Positions 7,803 to 16,571 of a stretch of 64,000 nucleotides of DNA are shown here, piece by piece. The position numbers were made by a program, and so were the translations under genes. The DNA comes from Mesorhizobium carmichaelinearum. GTDB lineage: Bacteria; Pseudomonadota; Alphaproteobacteria; Rhizobiales; Rhizobiaceae. Positions within the stretch are counted from its first letter, which is position 1. Each line of letters starts with the position of its first letter. The stretch is from NCBI RefSeq assembly GCF_900199455.1, contig NZ_FZQR01000001.1, positions 682,001 through 746,000 of the forward strand, given 5' to 3'. A model generated the notes under the pieces. That model was not told where the DNA came from. It worked only from the letters and a program-made list of their open reading frames with translations, and ran no database searches.

Positions 7803-9080
7803 TCAGGCGGCGCAGACTTCGCGGATCGAGCTTTCCAGGATGTCGAGTGCCTCGTTCATGACCTCGTCCTGGATGGTGATCGGCGCCAGGAAGCGGATGA
7901 CGTTGCCGTAGACGCCGCAGGTCAGCAGGATCAGGCCCTTGTCCAGCGCCTTCAGCCGGATGGCATTGGCGATCTCGGCCGACGGCAGGCCCTTCTTGAC
8001 GTCGTTGAACTCGACCGCGTTCATGAAGCCGAGACCTCTTATGTCGACGATCTCGGGCACGTCGTCGCGGATCGACTGCAGGCGCTGCTTCAGCCGAGCG
8101 CCCAGCGTGTTGGCGCGGTCGCACAGTTTTTCGTCCTCGATCACATCGAGCACGGCGTGTGCCGCGGCAACGCCGATCGGGCTGCCGCCATAGGTGCCGC
8201 CGAGGCCGCCGGGGCCGGGCGCATCCATGATCTCGGCGCGGCCGGTGACCGCCGACAGCGGGAAGCCGCCGGCCAGGCTCTTGGCCATGGTGGTGATGTC
8301 GGCCGCGACCTCATGATGGTCCATCGCGAACATCTTGCCGGTGCGGGCAAAGCCGGTCTGCACTTCGTCGGCGATCAAAAGCATGCCGTGCTGGTCGCAG
8401 AGCTTGCGCAGCGCCGTCAGGAACTCGCGCGGCGCCTCGTAGAAACCGCCCTCGCCCTGAACCGGCTCGACAATGATGGCGGCGACGCGGGCCGGATCGA
8501 CATCGGCCTTGAACAACTTGTCGAGCGCGGCCAGTGAATCGGCGACCGACACGCCGTGCAGCGCTACCGGGAACGGCGCGTGGTAGACGTCGCCCGGCAT
8601 GGCGCCGAAGCCGACCTTGTAGGGCACTACCTTGCCGGTCAGCGCCATGCCCATGAAGGTGCGGCCATGGAAGCCGCCGGCGAAGGCGATGACGGCCTGG
8701 CGGCCGGTGGCGTTGCGGGCGATCTTGATGGCGTTCTCTACCGCCTCAGCGCCGGTGGTGACGAAGATCGTCTTCTTGTCAAACTTGCCGGGCAGCATGG
8801 CGTTCAGCCGTTCGGCCAGCCGCACATAGCTCTCATAGGGCACGACCTGGTGGCAGGTGTGGGTGAAACGGTCGAGCTGGGCCTTGACCGCCTCGATTAC
8901 CCTCGGATGGCGGTGGCCGGTGTTGACGACGGCGATGCCCGAGGAAAAGTCGATGTAGCGACGGCCTTCGACATCCCAGATTTCCGAGTTTTCAGCCCGG
9001 TCGGCATAAATCTGCGTGGTCATGCCGACGCCGCGCGAGATCGACTGGTTCTTGCGTTCGGAAATGGCTGAATTCTTCAT
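7803..9080 (-). CDS. gabT: 4-aminobutyrate--2-oxoglutarate transaminase
   Basis: 425-residue class III PLP aminotransferase. The Schiff-base lysine is Lys267 in TTMAKSLAGGFP, the PLP-ring Asp is Asp238 in ADEVQTGFARTG, and the phosphate-binding TTGAEA motif is at 109-113. Overall sequence fits GabT, which converts GABA and 2-oxoglutarate to succinate semialdehyde and glutamate. The ATG at 9080 has GAGGG 5 nt upstream; an upstream ATG at 9092 is less well placed. No succinate-semialdehyde dehydrogenase gene lies beside it. A 7-bp imperfect palindrome at 9115-9133 may be an operator. Confidence 0.93.
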   Translation of the reverse strand: MKNSAISERKNQSISRGVGMTTQIYADRAENSEIWDVEGRRYIDFSSGIAVVNTGHRHPRVIEAVKAQLDRFTHTCHQVVPYESYVRLAERLNAMLPGKFDKKTIFVTTGAEAVENAIKIARNATGRQAVIAFAGGFHGRTFMGMALTGKVVPYKVGFGAMPGDVYHAPFPVALHGVSVADSLAALDKLFKADVDPARVAAIIVEPVQGEGGFYEAPREFLTALRKLCDQHGMLLIADEVQTGFARTGKMFAMDHHEVAADITTMAKSLAGGFPLSAVTGRAEIMDAPGPGGLGGTYGGSPIGVAAAHAVLDVIEDEKLCDRANTLGARLKQRLQSIRDDVPEIVDIRGLGFMNAVEFNDVKKGLPSAEIANAIRLKALDKGLILLTCGVYGNVIRFLAPITIQDEVMNEALDILESSIREVCAA

Positions 9081-9312
9081 GATATCCCTCATCGGGCCGG
9101 CGCCCGTTCTCGTTGATCAGATGTCTTCTGACCTTATTTCACGTTTTCCTCAAGTCGGCACCACCGCTAGGCGATTGGGCCTGATCTCGCTGCCTCCTTA
9201 ACCAGTCATCCGATACGCGTACGAGACCGGTTTCCTTTTTCCGGAGATCGACTATCCTCCTGGCATCGCGCGAGGCATCGCTGTCAGCGAGCGGCCGCGG
9301 CTGGGGGAGCCC

Positions 9313-10449
9313 ATGAGCAGGAACGCGACATCGTCCGTCTCGTCGCCATCCGTCAAAACCTCCAGCCTTTTGTCTTTTCCAATCGCCTCGGCGTGCGTCT
9401 GCGCAGCCGTCTTGCTGCTGGCCGGTTGCCAGAAGCAGGAAGTGGCGGACAAGAAACTGCCGGTCATGGTGCGCACCGAAACTGTGGCGATGGCAGACTA
9501 TGCCCCGAGGACCTCGCTGACCGGGGTGATCGCGGCGCGCACGCTGAACAATCTGTCGTTCCGGGTCGGTGGCCGCGTCGCCGAGCGGCTTGTCGATGTC
9601 GGCCAGCACGTCGACAAGGGCGCCGTGCTTGCTCGCATCGATCCGCAGGAGCAGCAATCCGATCTGCGCTCGGCACAGGCCGATCTTGACGCAGCACAGG
9701 CGCAGCTGACCCAGTCCGCCGCCGCCTTCGAGCGGCAGAAGACGCTGCTTGCCCAGGGTTTCACCACCAGGCGCGACTATGACGCCGCCGACCAGGCGCT
9801 GAAGGTCGCGCAAGGCAGCGTCGACGCCGCGCAGAGCGCATTCGCCAATGCCCAGCAAAACCTGTCCTTCACCGAGCTCAAGGCCGGTGCGCCCGGTGTC
9901 ATCACCGCCCGCCAGGTCGAAACCGGCCAGGTGGTGCAAGCGGCGCAAACCGTCTTCACCGTCGCCGAGGACGGCGACCGCGACGCGGTGTTCAACGTGC
10001 AGGAGACGCTGGTCGCCAGGACGCCGCCCTCGCCGGCGGTGACGATCACGCTGTTGTCCGACCCGCAGGTCCGGGCAAAAGGCACGGTGCGCGAAATCGC
10101 GCCGGCGGTCGACCAGACCTCCGGTTCGATCCGGGTCAAGATCGGCATTCCCGATACACCGGCCGGCATGCCGCTGGGGGCGGCCGTCATCGGCTCGGTC
10201 AGCGCCAAGCCGACGAAGGCGATCCTGTTGCCCTGGCAGGCGCTGACGTCCAGCGCCGGCAAACCAGCGGTCTGGATCGTAGATCCCTCGACCAAGGCAG
10301 TGGCGGTGACGCCGGTCGAGGTGCTGGCCTTCAATTCGGGCACGGTCGTCATCGCCGGCGGGCTGAACGAAGGCCAAAACGTCGTGACCGCAGGCGGGCA
10401 GTTGCTCAGTCCCGGCCAGACGGTCGAGATATCGGGGGCGGGCCAATGA
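9313..10449 (+). CDS. RND efflux periplasmic adaptor, lipoprotein (first of two)
   Basis: 378-residue membrane-fusion protein. A hydrophobic signal ends in a lipobox LLAGC (Cys39), so it is anchored to the inner membrane by lipid. The order is typical: N-terminal beta-barrel, lipoyl half-motif (FRVGGRVAERLVDVGQHVDKG), long Ala/Gln-rich coiled-coil hairpin at about 115-190, second lipoyl half, barrel and membrane-proximal domain. Its end overlaps the next adaptor gene (ATGA, 4 nt), placing it first in a three-gene efflux operon. No outer-membrane TolC gene is adjacent, so an unlinked one is needed. Substrate cannot be told from sequence. Confidence 0.93.
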   Translation: MSRNATSSVSSPSVKTSSLLSFPIASACVCAAVLLLAGCQKQEVADKKLPVMVRTETVAMADYAPRTSLTGVIAARTLNNLSFRVGGRVAERLVDVGQHVDKGAVLARIDPQEQQSDLRSAQADLDAAQAQLTQSAAAFERQKTLLAQGFTTRRDYDAADQALKVAQGSVDAAQSAFANAQQNLSFTELKAGAPGVITARQVETGQVVQAAQTVFTVAEDGDRDAVFNVQETLVARTPPSPAVTITLLSDPQVRAKGTVREIAPAVDQTSGSIRVKIGIPDTPAGMPLGAAVIGSVSAKPTKAILLPWQALTSSAGKPAVWIVDPSTKAVAVTPVEVLAFNSGTVVIAGGLNEGQNVVTAGGQLLSPGQTVEISGAGQ

Positions 10450-11522
10450 ACCGGTTGCCGCGCATCGTGCTTGGCCTGTTCGCGGTTGGCGCGCTCGCCG
10501 CCTGCTCGAAATCGGACGAAAAGCCGCCGGAGATCATCCGGCCGGTGCTGTCGGTCGTGGTCGAGCCGCAGACTTCGCAGACCTTCGGCTTTGCCGGCTC
10601 GATCGAGCCGCAGATCAGCGCCGACCTCGCCTTCCGCCTGCTCGGCCGGGTCGTCTCGCGCGACGTCAAGGTCGGCGACATCGTCAGCAAGGGCACGACG
10701 ATCGCCGCGCTCGACCCGACCGCGCTGGAGCTGGCGGTGCAAGCAGCCACGGCCGAGCTCTCCAATGCCGAAGCACAGTTCGCCAATGCCGCCGCCAGCG
10801 AGGAGCGTCAGCGCCAGCTGCTCGCCGCGGCCAACACCACGCAGGCCGTCTTCGATGCCGCGCAGCAGGCACGCAAAGCAGCGGAAGCCAATGTCGAACG
10901 GGCCAAGGCTGCGCAGGCCAAATCGCAGGAGCAGCTTGGCTATGCCAGGCTGTTCTCGGATTTCGATGGTGTCGTCACCGCTGTCGGCGCCGAGGTCGGG
11001 CAGACGGTCTCGGCCGGCCAGACGGTCGTCACCGTGGCGCGGTCGGATCTGCGCGAGGCGGTGGTCGATATCCCCGATCAGCTGACCGGCGATCTCACGG
11101 CCGGCACGCCGTTCCAGGTCATCCTGCAATCGCTGCCGACGATCGAGACCCAGGCCAAGCTGCGCGAGATCGCGCCGCAGGCCGAGGGCTCGACACGCAC
11201 CCGGCGCGTCAAGCTCGCGCTCACCGACCCGCCGCAGGCCTTCCGGCTCGGCTCGACGGTGACGGCGACCCGCATGACCAAGGTGGTGCCGACGATCGAA
11301 CTGCCCATCTCGGCGCTGCTGGAAAAGAACGGTTCTGACAAGGTGTGGATTGTCGATCCGCAGACATCGAGCGTGAGCGCGCGCGACATCAAGGTCGCCT
11401 CGAAGAATGGCGAAACCTTCACGGTCGCCGAAGGGCTTGAAGCCGGCATGCGCGTGGTCACGGCGGGCGTCCACAGTCTGAGCGAAGGCCAGAAAGTCAA
11501 AGTGCCGGAGGGCGGCGTCTGA
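10446..11522 (+). CDS. RND efflux periplasmic adaptor, lipoprotein (second)
   Basis: 358-residue membrane-fusion protein with signal and lipobox LAAC (Cys20). Same domain order as its neighbour: lipoyl half FRLLGRVVSRDVKVGDIVSKG, coiled-coil rich in Ala/Gln/Glu at about 95-165, second lipoyl half, beta-barrel and membrane-proximal domain. It overlaps the upstream adaptor by 4 nt and the RND pump by 1 nt (TGATG). Two different adaptors in one operon suggest a hetero-oligomeric collar, as in MdtABC-like or TriABC-type pumps, where both adaptors are needed (TriA/TriB precedent in Pseudomonas). Confidence 0.92.
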   Translation: MNRLPRIVLGLFAVGALAACSKSDEKPPEIIRPVLSVVVEPQTSQTFGFAGSIEPQISADLAFRLLGRVVSRDVKVGDIVSKGTTIAALDPTALELAVQAATAELSNAEAQFANAAASEERQRQLLAAANTTQAVFDAAQQARKAAEANVERAKAAQAKSQEQLGYARLFSDFDGVVTAVGAEVGQTVSAGQTVVTVARSDLREAVVDIPDQLTGDLTAGTPFQVILQSLPTIETQAKLREIAPQAEGSTRTRRVKLALTDPPQAFRLGSTVTATRMTKVVPTIELPISALLEKNGSDKVWIVDPQTSSVSARDIKVASKNGETFTVAEGLEAGMRVVTAGVHSLSEGQKVKVPEGGV

Positions 11523-14500
11523 TGAAGGGCTTCAATCTCTCCGACTGGGCGCTCGGCCACCGTTCCATGGTCTGGTATTTCATGCTGGTCTTCGTGGTGG
11601 CTGGCATCTTCTCCTACCTCAATCTCGGCCGTGAGGAAGACCCCAACTTCACCATCAAGACGATGATCATCCAGGCCAACTGGCCGGGCGCGTCGGTCAA
11701 GGAGACATTGCAACAGGTCACCGATCGCATCGAGAAGAAACCCGAGGAGCTCGACAGCCTCGACTTCACCAGATCAGTCACCACCGCCGGCCAGACCGTC
11801 ATCTTCGTCAACCTGAAGGACACCACCAAGGCGCGCGATGTCGTGCCGAACTGGATTCAGGTGCGCAACATGGTCAACGACATCAAGGCGCAGTTTCCGC
11901 AAGGCGTGCAGGGGCCGTTCTTCAACGACCGCTTCGGCGACGTCTACGGCAATATCTACGCCTTCACCTCGGACGGGCTGACGCCGCGCCAACTGCGCGA
12001 CTATGTCGAGGATGTCAGGACCAGGATCCTGGCCGTGCCCAACGCCGGCAAGGTCGATCTGGTGGGCGCGCAGGACGAAGCCATCTATCTCGAATTCTCG
12101 ACCCGTCAGATCGCAGCCCTCGGCCTCAACCAGCAAGCGATCGTGGCGAGCCTGCAGGCACAGAACGCCATCACGCCGTCGGGTGTCGTCGAATCCGGGC
12201 CCGAGCGTGTCAGCGTCCGCGTCGGCGGCCAGTTCACCTCGGAGGACAGCCTGCGCGGCATCAATCTGCGCGTCAACGATCGCTTCTTCCGGCTGAGCGA
12301 CGTGGCGACGATCCGGCGCGGCTATGCCGATCCGCCGACGTCGCTGTTCCGCTTCAACGGCCAGGATGCGATCGGGCTGGCCATCGGCATGAAGCCCAAC
12401 GCCAATCTGCTCGAATTTGGCGCGGCGCTGGAAAAGGAAATGAAAGAGGTGCTGAGCGACCTACCGGTCGGCGTCGGCGTGCATCTGGTCGCCGACCAGC
12501 CTGTCATCGTCGAGGAAGCGGTTTCGGGCTTCACCCGGGCGCTGGCCGAGGCGGTCGCCATCGTGCTCGCGGTGTCCTTCATCAGCCTTGGCATGCGCGC
12601 CGGCTTCGTCGTGGCGCTGTCGATCCCGCTGGTTCTTGCCATCACCTTCACGGTCATGGCCTATCTCGGCATCTCGCTGCAGCGTATTTCGCTGGGTGCG
12701 CTGATCATCGCGCTCGGCCTGCTGGTCGACGACGCGATGATCGCGGTCGAGATGATGGTGGCGCGGCTGGAGGTCGGCGACAATCTGCGCAAGGCGGCGA
12801 CGTACGTCTACACCTCGACCGCCTTCCCGATGCTGACCGGCACGCTGGTGACGGTCGCCGGCTTCATCCCAATCGGTCTCAACAACAGCGCCGCCGGCGA
12901 ATACACCTTCACGCTGTTCGTCGTCATCGCGGTTTCGCTTTTGGTGTCATGGATTGTGGCGGTGCTGTTTGCGCCGCTGCTCGGCGTCACCATCCTGCCG
13001 GCCACGATGAAGCAGCAGCATCACGACAAACCCGGCCGCTTCACCAGCCTGTTTCGGCGCGTGCTCCTGGGCTCCGTGCGACATCACTGGCTGACCATCA
13101 TCGCCACCGTGCTGTTGTTTGCCGCCTCGATAGCCGGCTTCGGCCTCGTCCAGCAGCAGTTCTTTCCGCCTTCCGACCGGCCGGAGCTGATCGTCGACTG
13201 GAACCTGCCGCAGAACTCGTCGATCACCGAGACGCGCGACCAGATCGAGCGTTTCGAAGGGCGGGCGCTGGCCGGCAACCCCGACATCGACCATTTCTCG
13301 TCCTATATCGGCCAGGGTGCGGTGCGCTTCCTGCTCGCCTTCGACGTGCAGCCTGCCAATCCCTATTTCGGCCAGACGGTGATCGTGACCAAGAGCATCG
13401 AGGCCCGTAACCGGATCAAGCCGGTGCTGGAGAAATTGTTGCGTGAGGAGTTCGTCGGCACCGACGCCTACGTCAAGCCGCTCGAACTCGGGCCGCCGGT
13501 CGGCCGTCCCGTGCAGTACCGTGTCGGCGGCCCCGACATTCAGACGGTGCGGGAGCTGGCGCAGCAAGTCGCCGGCCTGATCTCGGCCAATCCAAAACTG
13601 GCGGCGCCGACTTTCGACTGGAACGAGCCGCAGCGCGTGCTGAGGGTCGACGTGCTGCAGGACAAGGCACGGCAACTCGGCATCACCTCCTCCGACATCG
13701 CCAGCGCGTTGAACAGCACGGTCGGCGGTGCCACCATCACGCAGGTGCGCGACGCCACCTATCTGATCAATGTCGTGGCGCGTTCACGCGATGCCGAACG
13801 CGGTTCGATCGACACGCTGCAGAACTTGCAGCTGCCGACCAGCACCGGCGAGGCGATCCCGCTCGCGGCGGTCGCCAACTTCCGCTACGACCTCGAACAG
13901 CCGACGGTGTGGCGGCGCAACCGCATTCCGACGATCACCGTACGCGCCGGGCTGGTTGGCGATGTGCTGCCGGCCACCGTCGTCAACGAGTTGAAGCCAT
14001 CGGTCGACGCCTTCATCGCCAAGCTGCCGCCCGGCTATTCCGTCCAGACTGCGGGCTCGGTCGAGGAAAGCGCCAAAAGCCAGGGACCGATCGCCGCAGT
14101 GGTGCCGCTGATGCTGTTCGTCATGGCGACCATCCTGATGATCCAGTTGCAGAGCTTCCAGCGCCTGTTCCTGGTGGTGGCGGTGGCACCGCTCGGGCTG
14201 ATCGGCGTGGTCGCGGCCCTGGTGCCGAGCGGCGCACCACTCGGCTTCGTCGCCATCCTCGGCGTGCTGGCACTGATCGGCATCCTGATCCGCAACTCGG
14301 TCATCCTGATCGTGCAGATCGAGGATCTTGTCCGGGAGGGCAAGGACCGCTGGGCCGCCGTCATCGAGGCAACCGAACACCGCATGCGGCCGATCGCGCT
14401 GACGGCGGCGGCGGCGAGCCTCGCGCTGATCCCGATCGCGCGCGAAGTGTTCTGGGGGCCGATGGCCTACGCGATGATGGGCGGCATCATCGCGGGCACC

Positions 14501-14620
14501 GCGATCACGCTGCTGTTCCTGCCGGCGCTTTATGTCACGTGGTTCAGGATCAAGGAGCCGAAAGGTCGAGACGGGGCCCTGGTTTGGGAAGCCAGCAAAC
14601 CCGTACCAGCTCAGACTTAA
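11522..14620 (+). CDS. RND efflux transporter, inner-membrane pump
   Basis: 1032-residue AcrB/MexB-superfamily proton antiporter. The TM4 proton-relay pair is visible in GLLVDDAMIAVE (Asp403, Asp404). Large periplasmic loops follow TM1 and TM7, and the C-terminal half repeats the TM block. Length is typical of hydrophobe/amphiphile exporters. With the two upstream lipoprotein adaptors it resembles TriABC-type triclosan or drug pumps in layout. It is the last gene of the operon; 12 kb on either side holds no TolC homologue and no adjacent TetR-type repressor, so regulation cannot be inferred. Confidence 0.94.
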   Translation: MKGFNLSDWALGHRSMVWYFMLVFVVAGIFSYLNLGREEDPNFTIKTMIIQANWPGASVKETLQQVTDRIEKKPEELDSLDFTRSVTTAGQTVIFVNLKDTTKARDVVPNWIQVRNMVNDIKAQFPQGVQGPFFNDRFGDVYGNIYAFTSDGLTPRQLRDYVEDVRTRILAVPNAGKVDLVGAQDEAIYLEFSTRQIAALGLNQQAIVASLQAQNAITPSGVVESGPERVSVRVGGQFTSEDSLRGINLRVNDRFFRLSDVATIRRGYADPPTSLFRFNGQDAIGLAIGMKPNANLLEFGAALEKEMKEVLSDLPVGVGVHLVADQPVIVEEAVSGFTRALAEAVAIVLAVSFISLGMRAGFVVALSIPLVLAITFTVMAYLGISLQRISLGALIIALGLLVDDAMIAVEMMVARLEVGDNLRKAATYVYTSTAFPMLTGTLVTVAGFIPIGLNNSAAGEYTFTLFVVIAVSLLVSWIVAVLFAPLLGVTILPATMKQQHHDKPGRFTSLFRRVLLGSVRHHWLTIIATVLLFAASIAGFGLVQQQFFPPSDRPELIVDWNLPQNSSITETRDQIERFEGRALAGNPDIDHFSSYIGQGAVRFLLAFDVQPANPYFGQTVIVTKSIEARNRIKPVLEKLLREEFVGTDAYVKPLELGPPVGRPVQYRVGGPDIQTVRELAQQVAGLISANPKLAAPTFDWNEPQRVLRVDVLQDKARQLGITSSDIASALNSTVGGATITQVRDATYLINVVARSRDAERGSIDTLQNLQLPTSTGEAIPLAAVANFRYDLEQPTVWRRNRIPTITVRAGLVGDVLPATVVNELKPSVDAFIAKLPPGYSVQTAGSVEESAKSQGPIAAVVPLMLFVMATILMIQLQSFQRLFLVVAVAPLGLIGVVAALVPSGAPLGFVAILGVLALIGILIRNSVILIVQIEDLVREGKDRWAAVIEATEHRMRPIALTAAAASLALIPIAREVFWGPMAYAMMGGIIAGTAITLLFLPALYVTWFRIKEPKGRDGALVWEASKPVPAQT

Positions 14621-14632
14621 GGCTTTGCCGGA

Positions 14633-14973
14633 TTACTCATTGTCGTTGAAGGCTACAGGGCGCGATTTGGCGCGCTGCCACGGTGACGATTTTGAGCTGC
14701 GCCAGGCGTGCCAGCCTTCCGGCAAGTCGGCTAAAGCCAAGATGCTTTCATCCCGCTGCACAACGTTTGCAAGCTAACGATCATTATGTCGCCATCGTTG
14801 ACAGGACCTGTTTCGCTGTTGTGAAATTGCCAGCTGCCGTCGTCATCGTCATGCGAGACGTATGCTATCCAATCACCGCGGGTGACTATGCCTCTGTCCA
14901 AAAAACACCGCGACATTGGGTGGGTCTGCAAACTTCCATTCCCCCATGGGAATTCCTCGAACCAGTTGGTCAT
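14633..14973 (-). pseudogene. frameshifted small conserved protein
   Basis: From ATG 14973 the frame encodes MTNWFEEFPWG..., continuing through WIAYVSHDDDDGSWQFHNS and DGDIMIVSLQTL, then stops early at 14731. In the next frame the sequence continues without a stop as VQRDESILALADLPEGWHAW and on to a stop at 14633. Inserting a single base in the ACGTTGTG stretch (about 14760-14767) joins the two into one protein of about 113 residues. The joined ending, ADLPEGWHAWR, resembles the C-terminus I recall for a small uncharacterised rhizobial family. So this is a recent one-base frameshift or a sequencing error. It lies between the RND operon and the ABC importer and is AT-richer than both. Confidence 0.6.
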
Positions 14974-14991
14974 GTGGGCGGCCAGAAGATT

Positions 14992-15741
14992 TCAAGCAGT
15001 TCTCACAAACCCCTCGCTGGCCCGGAGCAGATTCCGCGTATAATCCTCGGTCACGCGGTGCGCGACAAGTTGGGCGGCCGTGAGATTCTCAACCGCCTCG
15101 CCGCTTTGCATCACCATCAGCCGCTCGCACATATGGGTGATGATGGCGAGGTCGTGGCTGACCATCAGGAAGGTCAGCTTGCGCCGCCGGCGGACTTCTT
15201 CCAGCAGGTTGAGCACTTCGGCCTGCACCGAGGCATCGAGCGCCGAGGTTGGCTCGTCGAGCAGCAGGATGGACGGCTCGAGGATCAGCGCACGCGCGAT
15301 CGCCACGCGCTGGCGCTGGCCGCCCGACAATTGGTGTGCGTAGCGGAAGCGAAAACCGTTGCCGAGGCCAACTTCGTCGAGCGCGCGTTCGATGCGCTTT
15401 TCGCCATCGGCAAAGCCGTGGATGGCAAGCGGCTCCTGCAGCAGGCGGTCGACGGTCTGGCGTGGGTGCAGCGAGCCATACGGGTCCTGGAAGACCATCT
15501 GCACCTCGCGGTAAAAGGCCTTGTCGCGACGCGCGCCAAGTGTCTTGCCATTGACGGTGATGCTGCCCGATGCGACCGGCGCGAGCCCAGCGATTGCCCT
15601 CAGCAGCGTCGATTTGCCGGAACCGGATTCGCCGACAAGGCCGAAGGATTCGCCTGACCTGACTTCGAGGCTGACGCCCTTCAGCGCGCGAAAGCGGTCG
15701 AAGATCACTTCCAGCCCGTCGACGGTGATCGCTGCCGTCAT
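14992..15741 (-). CDS. dipeptide/oligopeptide ABC transporter ATP-binding protein (DppF-type)
   Basis: 249-residue ATPase with Walker [10 protein letters not shown] (37-45), signature [15 protein letters not shown], Walker [12 protein letters not shown] and the switch His in MVSHDLA. It is shorter than the usual 320-residue DppF because the oligopeptide-transporter C-terminal extension is minimal. ATG at 15741 overlaps the upstream ATPase stop (ATGA); a GTG 9 nt further upstream is possible but less likely. It is last in the five-gene operon: binding protein, two permeases, two ATPases. Confidence 0.9.
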   Translation of the reverse strand: MTAAITVDGLEVIFDRFRALKGVSLEVRSGESFGLVGESGSGKSTLLRAIAGLAPVASGSITVNGKTLGARRDKAFYREVQMVFQDPYGSLHPRQTVDRLLQEPLAIHGFADGEKRIERALDEVGLGNGFRFRYAHQLSGGQRQRVAIARALILEPSILLLDEPTSALDASVQAEVLNLLEEVRRRRKLTFLMVSHDLAIITHMCERLMVMQSGEAVENLTAAQLVAHRVTEDYTRNLLRASEGFVRTA

Positions 15742-16571
15742 GCCGCCCACTCCGGCTTGCGGTCGAGCACCGGCAGCGGGTGACGTTCGAAGCCGATCCT
15801 GGGCATGCAGTTGAGCAGGCCGCGCGTGTAGGGATGCTGGGCCTGGCCGAGTTCGGAGGCCTTGAGCTGCTCGACCACCTTGCCGGCATACATGACGATG
15901 ACGCGGTCGCAGAAGGACGAGACCAGACGCAGATCGTGCGAGATGAAGATCAGCCCCATGCCGCGGTCGCTGACCAGTCGGTCGAGGATGCCCAGGACGT
16001 CGAGCTGTACGGTAACGTCGAGCGCCGAGGTCGGCTCGTCGGCGATCATCATTTCCGGCCCGGCGATCAGCATCATGGCAATCATGGCACGCTGGCCCAT
16101 GCCGCCGGAGACTTCGTGCGGGTGCAGGTCGAAGACGCGTTTGGGATCGCGGATCTGCACCGCTTCCAGCATGGCCAGCGCGCGCTCGCGTGCCTCTGCC
16201 TTCGAGACTTTCTCATGGGTGCGCAGCGTTTCGACGATCTGCCGGCCGATGCTCATCACCGGGTCGAGCGAATATTTCGGATCCTGCAGGATCATGGCGA
16301 TGCGGTTGCCCCGCAACGCCCGGCGTTCACGTGGCGAGATGCCGAGCAGGTCGATGCCGTCGAAGGCCAATTTCTTCGCCGATATCCGGGCCTGCGGCGG
16401 CGTCAGACCCATGATGGCGCGGCCGGTCTGCGACTTGCCCGAGCCGCTCTCGCCGACGATGCCGAGCCTTTCGCGGCCGAGCGAGAAGGACACGCCGCGC
16501 ACCGCCTCGATCAGCCCGGTGCGGGTCGGGAAGGTGACACGCAGATCCTCAACGTCGAGAAGCGTGCTCAT
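15738..16571 (-). CDS. dipeptide/oligopeptide ABC transporter ATP-binding protein (DppD-type)
   Basis: 277-residue ATPase of the OppD/DppD group. Walker A is GESGSGKSQ (40-48), the signature is VSGGMGQR, Walker [13 protein letters not shown], and the C-terminus has the AQHPYTRGLLNCMPR segment characteristic of peptide/nickel importers. It overlaps both neighbours by 4 nt (ATGA), which sets the start and indicates tight coupling with the permease upstream and DppF-type ATPase downstream. Confidence 0.92.
   Translation of the reverse strand: MSTLLDVEDLRVTFPTRTGLIEAVRGVSFSLGRERLGIVGESGSGKSQTGRAIMGLTPPQARISAKKLAFDGIDLLGISPRERRALRGNRIAMILQDPKYSLDPVMSIGRQIVETLRTHEKVSKAEARERALAMLEAVQIRDPKRVFDLHPHEVSGGMGQRAMIAMMLIAGPEMMIADEPTSALDVTVQLDVLGILDRLVSDRGMGLIFISHDLRLVSSFCDRVIVMYAGKVVEQLKASELGQAQHPYTRGLLNCMPRIGFERHPLPVLDRKPEWAA

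Noticed and set aside
9777..11474. Minus-strand open frame of 565 codons over the RND adaptors
   Set aside because: Antisense shadow with His/Arg/Asp-rich composition; the plus strand encodes clear adaptors.
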